64,000 nucleotides of DNA, taken from contig NZ_JAJDWC010000016.1 in NCBI RefSeq assembly GCF_022825805.1, forward strand, positions 1 to 64,000, written 5' to 3'. The notes under the pieces were generated by a model that did not search any database, was not told where the DNA came from, and saw nothing but the letters and a program-made list of their open reading frames with translations. Positions 42,200-52,235 of this stretch are shown in pieces. Every line of letters starts with the position of its first letter. The first letter of the stretch is position 1. Source of the stretch: Phaeobacter sp. (lineage in GTDB: Bacteria > Pseudomonadota > Alphaproteobacteria > Rhodobacterales > Rhodobacteraceae). A program made the translations under genes and the position numbers.

Positions 42200-43942
42200 T
42201 CAGAGCCCCATATGCTCCGGCTTCTTGCCCGCATCATAGTGGCGCACCGCCTTGGTCAGCAGCGCTTCGAAATCGCGTGTGTACTGCTCACTATCATAAA
42301 GCGGCGTGGCAAACACATTGTCGCTCAGCTTCTGTTTGATGGCAGCCAGCGCCTCTCGATCGGTCGCCAGTTTCAGCGCCAGCTCGAAATATGCCTCTTT
42401 GCTATCGCAGGCCAGTTCCGGGCACCCGATGGCGTGCACAATACTGGTCGCAACCCGCGCCGCAAACTGTTGGCCCGTCTTGGTGACAACAGGCACGCCA
42501 GCCCACAGCGTTTCACTGGCCGTCGTGTGTGCGTTACACGCAAACGTATCAAGGAAGATGTCGACCAGCGTGATCCGCTCAAAATGGTCTTCCGTCGCGC
42601 ATCTCGGGGCAAAAATCACTCTGTCCGCTCCAACCCCGCGCTTTTCCGCTTCCTGCTTGATGTTGACTTGAATTTCTTCTCGATCTGCGAGGAACCACAA
42701 AACGCTGTCTGGAACTGCCTTCAGCAGCTTCATCCAGACATCAAACTCTTCCGGGCCAACCTTGTTTGGGTTGTTGAAACTGCCAAAAACAATTGCGTCT
42801 TCCGGCAAACCGAGCTGAGCGCGGGTAAACTTTTTCTTGGGCAAGGGTCTTGTGTTGTCATTGGGCTGATAGCACTGCGGCATATACAGGATTTTCTCTG
42901 ACATGTGCTTGCGTGCCTCCGCGGGGATGGTCAGCGGATCGGCCAGAAAATAATCGATTGCCTTTAAACCGGTTGTCCCCGGATAACCAAGATAGGACAC
43001 CTGAACCGGCGCCGCACGGTTGGCAAAAATCCGCATCCGCCCCCCAGTTGTATACCCCTTCAAATCCAAGGCGGCATCGATTTTGTCAGCGCGCGCAATC
43101 TCCGCCACCTCGAAATCGGTTTTATCTTTAACGGAGAGATACTGATCCGAGTTCTTTTTCACGAACTCCGTCAAATCTGGGTCGTGTGTCGCGGTGTAGT
43201 CATAAACAAAAATCTCGAATTTATCGCGATCATGGAGTTCAAGAACCCGTCTGAGCAATTGCATCGTGGCATGGTGAAAGAAGTCATTGGAGAAATATCC
43301 AATCCGGATCTTCCGGTTTTCAGCACTGTCTCTTTCAAATCTCACTACTGTCGGTGCTACCTTGGTCATCCTCTTTGCTGCCGCGACCGCGCGGCGTTTC
43401 AGCAAAGTTGGATTGTCGGAAAACAGGAAAGGTGTGAATTGATCGCCCTTCGCCACGGCGTTGCCAAGCACGCGTTCAACGTTTTTTGTGTCCTCGTAAA
43501 TCGACCAGTCGCAAAAATCCAACTTGAGCCGCATCATACGCACAAGGGTCGAAGCGTCCTCTGGATCCAGTTGATGCGCCGTCTCAAAAAACGCTTTGGC
43601 ATCAACCACCCGTTTCGCCTCCATAAGGATCGTTCCGACAGCGGTATACCAAGCCGGGTTTAGAGGTTCGAGTTTGACGGCGCCCAATATCGCTTTCACT
43701 GCCTGATCAAACCGCTTCGTGACCCAGTAAACCTGTGCCAATTGCGCCCACAACACCGCAGCATTTGGGATAGCTTCGACAAGTTCCGTGTATAGTTTTT
43801 CCGCCAAGGCGAAATCGCCGTTTTGGATTGCCTTTTCAGCGGTGACAATAATGTTGCGATATGTGTCCCGCGCAAGATCAGGATGTGCGGTTTTCCAATC
43901 AATCGCGATATCAAGCAGATCTTTGCGCAACGGCTTGTTCAT
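42200..43942 (-). CDS. TPR protein with O-GlcNAc-transferase-like (SPINDLY) domain
   Basis: 580 residues from MNKPLRKDLLDIAIDW (ATG at 43942; an in-frame GTG 93 bases upstream is less likely). TPR-like helices fill about 20-150 (NGDFALAEKLYTELVEAIPN and LAQVYWVTKRFDQAVKAI). The rest is a GT41/OGT C-terminal domain: RIGYFSNDFFHHATMQLLR, YLGYPGTTGLKAIDYFLADP, VFGSFNNPNKVGPEEFDVWM and HTTASETLWAGVPVVTK. Such bacterial enzymes glycosylate proteins, often flagellins or adhesins. No acceptor is adjacent. It is divergent from the valine operon; the shared 288 bp show no recognisable site. Confidence 0.88.
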   Translation of the reverse strand: MNKPLRKDLLDIAIDWKTAHPDLARDTYRNIIVTAEKAIQNGDFALAEKLYTELVEAIPNAAVLWAQLAQVYWVTKRFDQAVKAILGAVKLEPLNPAWYTAVGTILMEAKRVVDAKAFFETAHQLDPEDASTLVRMMRLKLDFCDWSIYEDTKNVERVLGNAVAKGDQFTPFLFSDNPTLLKRRAVAAAKRMTKVAPTVVRFERDSAENRKIRIGYFSNDFFHHATMQLLRRVLELHDRDKFEIFVYDYTATHDPDLTEFVKKNSDQYLSVKDKTDFEVAEIARADKIDAALDLKGYTTGGRMRIFANRAAPVQVSYLGYPGTTGLKAIDYFLADPLTIPAEARKHMSEKILYMPQCYQPNDNTRPLPKKKFTRAQLGLPEDAIVFGSFNNPNKVGPEEFDVWMKLLKAVPDSVLWFLADREEIQVNIKQEAEKRGVGADRVIFAPRCATEDHFERITLVDIFLDTFACNAHTTASETLWAGVPVVTKTGQQFAARVATSIVHAIGCPELACDSKEAYFELALKLATDREALAAIKQKLSDNVFATPLYDSEQYTRDFEALLTKAVRHYDAGKKPEHMGL

Positions 43943-44230
43943 GGGGGCTGACCCTTCACCTGACGGGCTGGCAATCCAGCCGGGTTGTAACAAATTTCCG
44001 ACAGATTGATCGAAAAAGCCTAAGAAACGGTTCACCTGTGACCGGCAGCCACGGGTTTCTGCACGCTGTAAGTGTTGCCCCCGACGTCACAGCATTCCTG
44101 CACTGCCGATTTGCATGGCTGCCGCTTGCTCTGTCGCGGCGAGAGCGCTAAGAAAGAAACAATCGTTCAATTATCACGACCCGTGCGGTCTGCATCGTTC
44201 GGGCCGCGTCTACACGAGGGAGGACATGCC

Positions 44231-45376
44231 GTGGATTTTGCGTTGACCGAGGAACAGACCGCCATTTTCGATATGGCCTATGGGTTTGGCCAAGAGCATA
44301 TCGCCCCCTTTGCCCGCCAATGGGAGGCTGACGGCACCATCCCCAAATCGCTCTGGCCCCAGGTCGGAGAGCTGGGATTTGGCGGACTGTACGTCAGCGA
44401 AGACGGCGGCGGCGCGGGCCTCTCACGTCTTGATGCCACATTGGTGTTCGAAGCGCTCTCGATGGCCTGCCCCTCTGTTGCGGCCTTTTTGTCGATCCAC
44501 AACATGTGCGCCAAAATGCTGGACAGTTTTGCCAGCGATGAGATGAAATCCCGCATCATGCCGGATGTTCTGTCACTGAACACTGTGCTCAGTTACTGCC
44601 TGACCGAACCGGGATCTGGTTCGGATGCGGCGGCCCTGAAAACCCGCGCCAGCCGCACCAACACGGGCTACACGCTGAACGGTACAAAGGCGTTTATTTC
44701 CGGCGGCGGATACTCCGATGCCTATGTCTGCATGGTGCGCACCGGCGAGGATGGCCCCAAAGGCATCTCGACGGTCTATGTCGAAGATGGCACAGCAGGT
44801 CTGTCCTTCGGCGGGCTCGAAGACAAAATGGGCTGGAAAAGCCAACCCACCGCGCAGGTACAGTTCGATGACTGCGCAATCCCGTCTGAAAACCTGGTTG
44901 GCGAAGAAGGCGCCGGGTTCAAATACGCCATGATGGGGCTGGACGGTGGCCGCCTGAATATCGCGGCCTGCTCGTTGGGGGCCGCGCAGATGGCGATCAA
45001 TATGACGCTGCAATACATGTCCGAGCGCAAGGCATTCGGCCAGTCCATCGATCAGTTCCAGGGCTTGCAATTCCGCCTGGCGGATATGGAAATCGAACTG
45101 CAAGCCGCCCGTGTTTTCCTGCGCCAAGCGGCCTGGAAACTGGATCAGGGCGCTCCAGATGCCACCAAACATTGCGCCATGGCCAAGAAATTTGTCACCG
45201 AATCCGGGTCCAAGGTTGTCGATCAATGCCTGCAGCTGCACGGCGGCTATGGCTATCTGGCCGACTATGGCATCGAGAAACTGGTTCGCGATCTGCGGGT
45301 GCATCAGATCCTCGAAGGGACCAATGAAATCATGCGCTTGATCACCGCCCGCCAGATGCTGGCCGAGCACCGTTGA
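44231..45376 (+). CDS. Acyl-CoA dehydrogenase, isobutyryl-CoA dehydrogenase candidate
   Basis: FAD-dependent dehydrogenase of 381 residues. The start is GTG at 44231 (VDFALTEEQ) with GGAGG upstream; the longer open frame to 44072 lacks family sequence. Seen: LTEPGSGSDAAAL and FISGGGYSD (FAD and substrate loops), QLHGGYGYLADYG, and the catalytic Glu in HQILEGTNEIMR. Placement first in an operon with a 3-hydroxyisobutyryl-CoA hydrolase and mmsB points to isobutyryl-CoA as the substrate in valine breakdown; a different short branched-chain acyl-CoA is possible. Its stop overlaps a potential TTG start of the next gene. Confidence 0.92.
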   Translation: MDFALTEEQTAIFDMAYGFGQEHIAPFARQWEADGTIPKSLWPQVGELGFGGLYVSEDGGGAGLSRLDATLVFEALSMACPSVAAFLSIHNMCAKMLDSFASDEMKSRIMPDVLSLNTVLSYCLTEPGSGSDAAALKTRASRTNTGYTLNGTKAFISGGGYSDAYVCMVRTGEDGPKGISTVYVEDGTAGLSFGGLEDKMGWKSQPTAQVQFDDCAIPSENLVGEEGAGFKYAMMGLDGGRLNIAACSLGAAQMAINMTLQYMSERKAFGQSIDQFQGLQFRLADMEIELQAARVFLRQAAWKLDQGAPDATKHCAMAKKFVTESGSKVVDQCLQLHGGYGYLADYGIEKLVRDLRVHQILEGTNEIMRLITARQMLAEHR

Positions 45377-45384
45377 GCCTGACC

Positions 45385-46428
45385 ATGGATGATATCTCTA
45401 TCCGCCAGGTCGGCCGCGCCGGTCGCATCACCCTCACCCGTCCCAAGGCGTTGAATGCGCTGAGCTATGACATGTGTCTGGCAGTTGATGCCGCATTGAA
45501 GCAATGGGCCAAGGATGACAGCGTCGATCTGGTGGTCATGGATGCCTCAGGCGACAAAGCCTTCTGCGCCGGCGGCGACATTGCCGAGCTGTATCAAACG
45601 GGCACCTCTGGTGATTTCGCCTACGGGCAGACCTTCTGGCGCGATGAATACCGGATGAACGCCCGGATCTTCGAATACCCCAAACCGGTGGTGAGCTTCC
45701 TGCAAGGGTTCGTCATGGGCGGCGGTGTCGGCCTTGGCTGTCACGGCAGCCACCGGGTGGTCTGTGACAGCACCCGCATCGCCATGCCCGAGGTCAGCAT
45801 CGGTCTGATCCCCGATGTGGGCGGCACCTTGATGCTGGCGATGGCCAGCGGACGCCTTGGCGAGTATCTTGGTCTCACCGGGGCACGGATGCGCGCGGCC
45901 GATGCGATCTACGCGGGCTTTGCCGATCTGTTCATCACGCAGGACCAATGGCCCGACCTGATCGCAGAACTGGAAACCAGCGGTCAGATTGACGCCCTGA
46001 GCGAGGCCAGCAGCCCAGCAGGCGAGAGCCGTCTGCAGGCCCAGCAGCCCGACATCGATCGCCTGTTTGCGGGCGGCAGCTACGGCGATATCCTCGCTGC
46101 GCTGCGCGCGGATACCAGCAGCTTTGCGCAGGACACGCTCACCGCGCTCACCGTCAACGCGCCCCTGTCCCTGGCCTGCACCGTGGAGCTGCTGCACCAG
46201 CTGCGCGCGGCCCCGCTCAGCATCCGCGCGGCGCTTGAACTGGAATACCGATTTACGCACCGGGCGATGCAACAGGGTGATTTCCTGGAAGGCATCCGCG
46301 CGCTCATCATCGACAAGGACAAAAGCCCGAAATGGCAGTATGACGATCACGATGTCCCGGCCCAGGCGGTTCAGGCGCTGTTGCAGCCCCTTGGAGCCGA
46401 GACATTGCGATTTGAGGAGGACAACTGA
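45385..46428 (+). CDS. 3-Hydroxyisobutyryl-CoA hydrolase / enoyl-CoA hydratase
   Basis: Crotonase-superfamily hydrolase of 347 residues, longer than a simple hydratase and matching the HIBCH family. Key segments: AFCAGGDIAELYQ, GFVMGGGVGLGCHGSHRV (oxyanion hole) and MPEVSIGLIPDVGGT with the catalytic acidic residues. It releases 3-hydroxyisobutyrate from its CoA ester, the step before MmsB. I start it at ATG 45385 (MDDISIR, like relatives); a TTG at 45373 overlapping the acd stop is possible and would make coupling tighter. Its stop directly abuts the mmsB start. Confidence 0.9.
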   Translation: MDDISIRQVGRAGRITLTRPKALNALSYDMCLAVDAALKQWAKDDSVDLVVMDASGDKAFCAGGDIAELYQTGTSGDFAYGQTFWRDEYRMNARIFEYPKPVVSFLQGFVMGGGVGLGCHGSHRVVCDSTRIAMPEVSIGLIPDVGGTLMLAMASGRLGEYLGLTGARMRAADAIYAGFADLFITQDQWPDLIAELETSGQIDALSEASSPAGESRLQAQQPDIDRLFAGGSYGDILAALRADTSSFAQDTLTALTVNAPLSLACTVELLHQLRAAPLSIRAALELEYRFTHRAMQQGDFLEGIRALIIDKDKSPKWQYDDHDVPAQAVQALLQPLGAETLRFEEDN

Positions 46429-47307
46429 ATGAACATCGGATTTATCGGGCTCGGCAATATGGGCGGCCCCATGGCCAGCAATCTGGCGCGCGCCGGTCAC
46501 ACCGTCACCGGATTTGACAGCGCGGATGTTGCGGTAGAGGGCGTCACTATGGCCGCCTCCGCCAAAGCTGCCGCAGAAGGTGCCGAAGTCGTCATCACCA
46601 TGCTGCCCAATGGCGACATTCTGCGCAGTGTCGCCGCCGAACTGGTGCCCGCGATGGCCAAAGGCGCGACGCTGGTGGATTGCTCCACCGTTGATGTGAA
46701 CAGCGCCCGCAGCGTGGCGCAGGACTGCACAGAGGCAGGGTTGCAATGGGTGGATGCGCCTGTTTCGGGCGGCATTGGCGGTGCTGCGGGCGGCACTCTC
46801 ACCTTCATGGCAGGCGGCAGCACCGCCGCATTTGCGGCCGCAGAACCGCTATTTGACATCATGGGCCAAAAGGCTGTGCATTGCGGCGACGCCGGCGCCG
46901 GACAGGCGGCCAAGATCTGCAACAACATGATCCTCGGCATCACCATGATCGGCACCTGCGAAGCCTTTGCGCTGGCGGACAAGCTTGGTCTCGACCGACA
47001 GAAAATGTTCGATGTGGTCTCCACCTCGTCAGGCTACAGCTGGTCGATGAACGCCTATTGCCCCGCGCCGGGCGTGGGCCCGCAATCGCCTGCGGACAAT
47101 GACTACACCCCCGGCTTCGCCTCCGAGCTGATGCTCAAGGATCTGCGCTTGTCGCAGCAGGCCGCCGACAGCGTGGATGCAGACACCCCAATGGGTGCCC
47201 TGGCGCAGGCGCTTTATGCGCTCTTCGTCGAAGAAGAAGGCGGCGCAGGCAAGGATTTCAGCGCCATGCTGCCGCGTTTCGTCAACAGCAGCCGCCACGA
47301 CCGCTGA
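46429..47307 (+). CDS. mmsB: 3-Hydroxyisobutyrate dehydrogenase
   Basis: NAD-dependent oxidation of 3-hydroxyisobutyrate to methylmalonate semialdehyde, the substrate of MmsA. The N-terminus MNIGFIGLGNMGGPMASNL carries the GxGxxG dinucleotide motif and the family signature; DAPVSGGIGGA and the catalytic Lys in GAGQAAKICNNM follow. Length 292 is typical. The ATG comes immediately after the TGA of the hydrolase gene, so the three genes form one coupled operon. Confidence 0.95.
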   Translation: MNIGFIGLGNMGGPMASNLARAGHTVTGFDSADVAVEGVTMAASAKAAAEGAEVVITMLPNGDILRSVAAELVPAMAKGATLVDCSTVDVNSARSVAQDCTEAGLQWVDAPVSGGIGGAAGGTLTFMAGGSTAAFAAAEPLFDIMGQKAVHCGDAGAGQAAKICNNMILGITMIGTCEAFALADKLGLDRQKMFDVVSTSSGYSWSMNAYCPAPGVGPQSPADNDYTPGFASELMLKDLRLSQQAADSVDADTPMGALAQALYALFVEEEGGAGKDFSAMLPRFVNSSRHDR

Positions 47308-47358
47308 TCTACACGCTTCGGCGGCGGCGGATACCAAAAAAAACACATGATCTTATAC

Positions 47359-47385
47359 TGGCGCGGATTGAATAGATCCGCGCCA
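47359..47385 (+). terminator. Hairpin after the valine operon
   Basis: TGGCGCGGAT (47359-47368), loop TGAATAG, ATCCGCGCCA (47376-47385): a perfect 10-bp stem about 50 bases after mmsB. No T-tract follows, so termination would be inefficient or rho-linked. Confidence 0.5.
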
Positions 47386-47495
47386 ATCACCCGTGCGTAA
47401 GCGCGCAAACACCAGCAAACGCAATACCAGTTTACTCCGGCGCGCGGGACCGATCCTGCAACGCCAGTCAGCACCAGCTCGCCCTGTCATCTTTC

Positions 47496-47550
47496 CTCAA
47501 ATACTCCGGGGTGAATTGGCCGCAGGCCAAGGGGGGCAGCGCCCCCAAGC
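47496..47550. repeat. Dispersed palindromic intergenic repeat (roseobacter type)
   Basis: Starting ctcaaatactccgggg, the element contains the palindromes TTGGCC-GCA-GGCCAA (47516-47530) and GGGGGC-AGC-GCCCCC (47532-47546) back to back. I recall this combination, with an 'aaatactccgg' lead and 'ggggcagcgcccc' end, between genes in many Rhodobacterales genomes (memory, not checked). It lies between convergent mmsB and uvrA. Confidence 0.6.
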
Positions 47551-47628
47551 CTGACACACACTCACAATCAGCCTTCGCAGCCCGCGCGCACAACTGCCAC
47601 ACGCAGCGGCTGCGCGTCTTGGCGCGGC

Positions 47629-50487
47629 TTACTCAGCTGCCACTTTCTTTGGGGCCAGCATATCTTTCAGATAGCGCCCGGTGTGGCTGCGCGGCTCGGC
47701 TGCGACATCTTCTGGCGTGCCCGCAGCAACGATCTCGCCGCCGCCATCACCGCCCTCAGGGCCAATGTCGATGATCCAATCAGCCGTTTTCACCACATCG
47801 AGGTTGTGTTCGATCACCACCACGGAATTGCCCTGATCGACCAATTCATGCAGTACTTCCAGCAGCTTGCGCACATCCTCGAAATGCAGGCCCGTTGTGG
47901 GCTCATCCAGGATATAGAGCGTCCGGCCGGTCGACCGTTTGGCCAATTCCTTCGACAGCTTCACCCGCTGCGCTTCGCCGCCCGATAGGGTCGTCGCCTG
48001 TTGGCCCACTTTGATATAGCCAAGACCCACCCGCATCAGCGCATCCATCTTGTCGCGAATGGACGGCACCGCGCTGAAGAACTGCTGCGCGTCCTCCACG
48101 GTCATATCCAGAACATCCGCGATGCTCTTGCCTTTGAATTGGGTCTCCAGCGTCTCGCGATTGTAGCGCGCCCCTTTGCAGGTCTCGCACTCCACATAGA
48201 CATCCGGCAGGAAGTGCATCTCGATCTTGATCACCCCATCGCCCTGGCAAGCCTCGCAGCGCCCGCCTTTGACGTTGAAGGAGAACCGCCCTGGTTTGTA
48301 GCCGCGGGTCTTGGCCTCCGGCAGTCCGGCAAACCACTCCCGGATCGGCGTGAAGGCACCGGTGTAGGTGGCCGGGTTGGAGCGCGGCGTCCGGCCGATG
48401 GGGCGCTGATCAATGTCGATCACCTTGTCCAGATGCTCCAGCCCCTTGATGGTTTCGCATGGCGCCGGTGTCTGGCGCGCACCATTGAGCCGCATCGACG
48501 CGGTTTTGAACAGGGTCTCGATGGTCAGCGTGGATTTGCCGCCGCCCGACACGCCGGTCACGCAGAGGAATTTGCCCAGAGGGAATTCGGCAGTGACGTT
48601 TTTCAGGTTGTTGCCAGTGGCTTTCACCACTTTCACCGATTTGCGATTGCCTTTGCGCCGGGTGCTCGGCACGGCGATTTCACGGGTGCCCGAAAGATAT
48701 TGCCCGGTGATCGACCCCGTATCATCTGCGATCTGCTTGGGCGTGCCGTGGCTCACCACCTGGCCGCCATGCACCCCAGCGCCCGGCCCGATGTCAAAGA
48801 CATAATCCGCCTCGCGGATCGCATCCTCGTCATGTTCCACCACGATCACCGTATTGCCCTGATCGCGCAGGTTTTTCAGCGTGTCCAACAGCCGGTCATT
48901 GTCACGTTGGTGCAGCCCGATTGACGGCTCATCCAACACATAAAGCACCCCTGTCAGCCCCGAACCGATCTGCGAGGCAAGCCGGATCCGCTGGCTTTCG
49001 CCGCCCGACAGCGTGCCCGCATTTCGGCTCAGCGTCAGGTATTCCAGCCCAACATTGTTCAAGAACCCCAGACGCTCGCGGATTTCCTTCACGATGGCGC
49101 GGGCGATTTCCTGTTTTTGCGTCGACAGATGGTTTGGCACATCTTCGATCCAGGCCAGGGCCGCGCGGATCGACATCTGCACCACCTGCCCCACATGCAG
49201 ACCCGCGATCTTCACTGCCAGCGCCTCTTCGCGCAGACGATAGCCATCACAGCTGCCGCAGGAGCGGTTGTTCTGGTAGCGTTCGAATTCTTCGCGGATC
49301 CAGTTGGAATCGGTCTCGCGGTAACGCCGTTCCATATTGGGGATCACCCCCTCAAACACACGCTCCACCTGATAGACACGACCGCCTTCGTCATAGCGGA
49401 ACATGATTTCTTCTTCGCCCGAGCCATAGAGAAACACCTGCTGCACTTTCTTTGGCAGGTCTTTCCACTTGGTGTTCTTATCGAACTGGTAGTGTTTGGC
49501 GATGGCCTCTATGGTCTGGAGGAAATAAGGCGATTTGCCTTTGCGCCAGGGGGCGAGCGCACCGTCGTAGATCTTCAGGTTCTGATCGGGGACCACCAGC
49601 CGTTCGTCAAAGAACAGCTCCACCCCCAGACCGTCGCAATCCGGGCAGGCCCCAAATGGCGCGTTGAACGAAAACAGCCGGGGTTCAATTTCGGGAATGG
49701 TGAAACCACTGACCGGGCAGGCAAAATTTTCACTGAAGGTGATGCGCTCCGGATCGCCTTCGCGTGGGGCGGTTTCCAGAATTGCAATGCCATCGGCGAG
49801 GTCCAGCGCAGTGCGCAAACTGTCGGCCAGACGGGTTTCCAGGCCTTCGCGCACCACGATGCGGTCGACCACGACATCGATGTCATGGCGGAACTTCTTG
49901 TCCAATGTTGGCGGCTCGTCCAGCTCGTAGAATTCACCATCGACCTTGACCCGCTGGAAGCCTTGTTTGCGCAGCTCCAGGAATTCCTTGCGGTATTCGC
50001 CTTTGCGGTCGCGCACGATTGGCGCCAGCAGGTAGCCGCGGGTGCCCTCCTCCAGGGTCATCACACGGTCGACCATATCCTGCACTTGCTGGGCTTCGAT
50101 GGGCAGGCCTGTGGTGGGTGAATAGGGCGTGCCTGCGCGGGCAAACAACAGGCGCAGGTAATCGTAAATCTCGGTGACCGTGCCAACCGTCGAGCGTGGG
50201 TTTTTCGACGTGGTTTTCTGTTCGATGGAAATCGCCGGGGACAGACCGCTGATGTGATCCACATCCGGCTTTTCCATCATGTCGAGGAACTGGCGGGCAT
50301 AGGCCGACAGGCTCTCCACATAGCGGCGCTGCCCTTCGGCATAGATGGTGTCAAAAGCGAGGGAGGATTTGCCCGAACCGGACAGGCCAGTGATCACCAC
50401 CAGCTGATCGCGCGGAATATCCACGTCGATGCCCTTCAGGTTGTGCTCACGCGCGCCGCGCACCTCGATTGATTTCAGTTCAGCCAT
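47629..50487 (-). CDS. uvrA: UvrABC excinuclease subunit A
   Basis: Damage-recognition ATPase of nucleotide excision repair. The 952 residues include two ABC ATPase modules: Walker [13 protein letters not shown] (about 34-45) and [11 protein letters not shown] (about 640-650), with signatures LSGGESQRI and LSGGEAQRV, and zinc-finger cysteines (CPDCDGLG region and [14 protein letters not shown] through [12 protein letters not shown]). The N-terminus [18 protein letters not shown] is canonical. The upstream spacer contains an exact SOS box, so it is probably induced by DNA damage through LexA. Confidence 0.97.
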   Translation of the reverse strand: MAELKSIEVRGAREHNLKGIDVDIPRDQLVVITGLSGSGKSSLAFDTIYAEGQRRYVESLSAYARQFLDMMEKPDVDHISGLSPAISIEQKTTSKNPRSTVGTVTEIYDYLRLLFARAGTPYSPTTGLPIEAQQVQDMVDRVMTLEEGTRGYLLAPIVRDRKGEYRKEFLELRKQGFQRVKVDGEFYELDEPPTLDKKFRHDIDVVVDRIVVREGLETRLADSLRTALDLADGIAILETAPREGDPERITFSENFACPVSGFTIPEIEPRLFSFNAPFGACPDCDGLGVELFFDERLVVPDQNLKIYDGALAPWRKGKSPYFLQTIEAIAKHYQFDKNTKWKDLPKKVQQVFLYGSGEEEIMFRYDEGGRVYQVERVFEGVIPNMERRYRETDSNWIREEFERYQNNRSCGSCDGYRLREEALAVKIAGLHVGQVVQMSIRAALAWIEDVPNHLSTQKQEIARAIVKEIRERLGFLNNVGLEYLTLSRNAGTLSGGESQRIRLASQIGSGLTGVLYVLDEPSIGLHQRDNDRLLDTLKNLRDQGNTVIVVEHDEDAIREADYVFDIGPGAGVHGGQVVSHGTPKQIADDTGSITGQYLSGTREIAVPSTRRKGNRKSVKVVKATGNNLKNVTAEFPLGKFLCVTGVSGGGKSTLTIETLFKTASMRLNGARQTPAPCETIKGLEHLDKVIDIDQRPIGRTPRSNPATYTGAFTPIREWFAGLPEAKTRGYKPGRFSFNVKGGRCEACQGDGVIKIEMHFLPDVYVECETCKGARYNRETLETQFKGKSIADVLDMTVEDAQQFFSAVPSIRDKMDALMRVGLGYIKVGQQATTLSGGEAQRVKLSKELAKRSTGRTLYILDEPTTGLHFEDVRKLLEVLHELVDQGNSVVVIEHNLDVVKTADWIIDIGPEGGDGGGEIVAAGTPEDVAAEPRSHTGRYLKDMLAPKKVAAE

Positions 50488-50535
50488 AATGCCCCCAAAC
50501 GTCCTAGCGGCGCCAATTGGCGCTACTCGCCTCTA

Positions 50536-50590
50536 CAAATAGGCAGTCCCGCCCGAGTCTCCAACAGAAAAATGAGAACGTAAAGGGAAC
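50536..50590 (-). promoter_or_regulatory. uvrA promoter region with LexA (SOS) operator
   Basis: GAAC (50576-50579), GTAAAGG, GAAC (50587-50590) is an exact SOS box, read GTTC-N7-GTTC on the uvrA strand, 89 bp before the uvrA start. Two promoter readings are possible on the minus strand: TTGGAG-N17-TATTTG (50564-50559, 50541-50536) just downstream of the box, or TTGAGC-N17-TCATTT (50598-50593, 50575-50570) with the box filling the spacer. The second fits repression better, the first fits consensus better. Confidence 0.8.
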
Positions 50591-50594
50591 GCGC

Positions 50595-51776
50595 TCAATT
50601 GGCGGTCTGTTGCTGACGCAGCCGCAGGCGACCCAGCACCGCATGGGCTGCAAAGCCGCCGAAAAACAGCACCAACATCACCGCCATCAGACCGTCATAA
50701 CCCGCCAGTGCGATGGCCGCGACCATCAGTGGCGTCCCGGCGGAGTTGCCCAGATTGCCTGCCTGGCTCATGGCGCCATTGGATTGCGCCTGATCTGCGG
50801 CTGCATCATTCAGCTGCGGCACGGCGGCAAAGCTCGCACCCTGTACCAGACCGAAGGCCGCAGCCAAAGCAAAACACGCCAGCGGTGCACTCGGCATCAT
50901 CCAGAGCCACAGCCCCGCCAGCGCCGACAGGGCAAAGCCCAGCTGCACCACCTGCACCGCTGTCACCTTGCGCAGCAGCCAAACACCGATGGTCATCGAG
51001 GTCGCAATGCTGATCAGGGGCATCGCACCGATCACCGCGACGCGCACGGTCTCATCCAGGAAGGGCGGCAGCACGGTCAACAGGGCCACAAAACAGCTGG
51101 TGTAGAAAATCCAACCTGCAGCAGGCGCAATCTTCGCCGCGGAGGAATAAATCTGCAGATGCAGCGCAGGCAGCTCCGCCAGCGGTGGCAACGGCAAGCG
51201 CGGCGGCACCTGCACCGATTTCAGCACGTGACCCAGCACCAGCGCCAGCACGCCCATGATCACGCCGTGGGCGGCAAACAGACCAGTGACGCCCACCACT
51301 CCAACCAGCGGCAAGCCCAACCAGGCCAACAACGCAAAAGAGACGCCAAAGAATGTGCTCCACATCGACAGCGCCGTGCCACGGTGGTTCGGGCTGCAGA
51401 TCTGCGGGATCAACGTCGGTGCGGCCACAACGATACCCAGATGCGACAGTCCTTCGATCAGGCGGGTGGCCAGGAACACGCCGTAAGGCAAATGCAACGC
51501 CTGCAGCAGCGACATCGCCGCGCCAATCCACAGCGCCCAGACCAGGCTGCGCCGATAGCCGAAAGAGGCCACAAAACCACCGGCCACAACGCCCATCAGG
51601 ATACCCAAAAGGCCAACCATCGACATCGTCAGGCTGAGACTGTTGCCCGCCTGCGGATAGAGCGCAGCGAGTTGATCAAACACAATGCTGATCTTGCCGT
51701 ATTGCGCCCCCGCGCCAAGGCCAGCGGCCCAGATGATCAGAACCACGCTCCAACGGGTGATAGGCTGAGACGTCAT
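50595..51776 (-). CDS. MFS transporter
   Basis: Major facilitator protein of 393 residues from MTSQPITRWSVVLIIWAAG (ATG at 51776, GAGGATC upstream). About twelve membrane helices can be traced, with a central cytoplasmic loop (about 185-215, Pro/Leu-rich). The loop after helix 2 reads GGFVASFGYRRSLVWA, a version of the MFS motif A. Substrate unknown; no catabolic genes are adjacent. Its stop lies five bases from the uvrA SOS box, so run-on into uvrA is possible. Confidence 0.85.
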   Translation of the reverse strand: MTSQPITRWSVVLIIWAAGLGAGAQYGKISIVFDQLAALYPQAGNSLSLTMSMVGLLGILMGVVAGGFVASFGYRRSLVWALWIGAAMSLLQALHLPYGVFLATRLIEGLSHLGIVVAAPTLIPQICSPNHRGTALSMWSTFFGVSFALLAWLGLPLVGVVGVTGLFAAHGVIMGVLALVLGHVLKSVQVPPRLPLPPLAELPALHLQIYSSAAKIAPAAGWIFYTSCFVALLTVLPPFLDETVRVAVIGAMPLISIATSMTIGVWLLRKVTAVQVVQLGFALSALAGLWLWMMPSAPLACFALAAAFGLVQGASFAAVPQLNDAAADQAQSNGAMSQAGNLGNSAGTPLMVAAIALAGYDGLMAVMLVLFFGGFAAHAVLGRLRLRQQQTAN

Positions 51777-52100
51777 AGATGCGATCCTCATTCTTTCGCA
51801 GTCTTTGCAACTCCGCAGCAGGGAAGACAGAGGCATCGCTCGGCTCACCCGCCTCCCCATTTCCAAAGCCCACTGTGGTGTCAAACCCCAAACTGCGGGC
51901 TCTTATAAAACCCGCATATCTGAACGCACATGTCTGAACCTAAGTGTCAGCGTTGGTCATTGGGGCTGAAACAGCGGCGACCCAAGGCACCTGCCCTCTG
52001 CGCTGCGGCGCAAGCGCGCTTCATACTGCGGCGCGTCACAAAGCGCCAGTGCCTGCGCAGCAAAATTCACCAGACAGCGCAGCAGGCCCAGTGACTGGCC

Positions 52101-52164
52101 CGATGTGGACCTGGCCTGATGCGGATCTGGCCTGATGCGGATCTGGCCCTACACGGATCTGGGT
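52101..52164. repeat. Four tandem 16-bp units
   Basis: Units at 52101, 52117, 52133 and 52149; the middle two are identical (tgatgcggatctggcc), the outer two degenerate. It lies in the 530-bp spacer between the MFS gene and the lpd terminator, which otherwise shows no gene or site that I recognise. Confidence 0.8.
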
Positions 52165-52235
52165 CATGTAAAACCGAGGTCTTGTGAGATCAGGGACGTA
52201 TGCAAGCGCGACCAGCTGCAATTTCGGCGAGGCAC

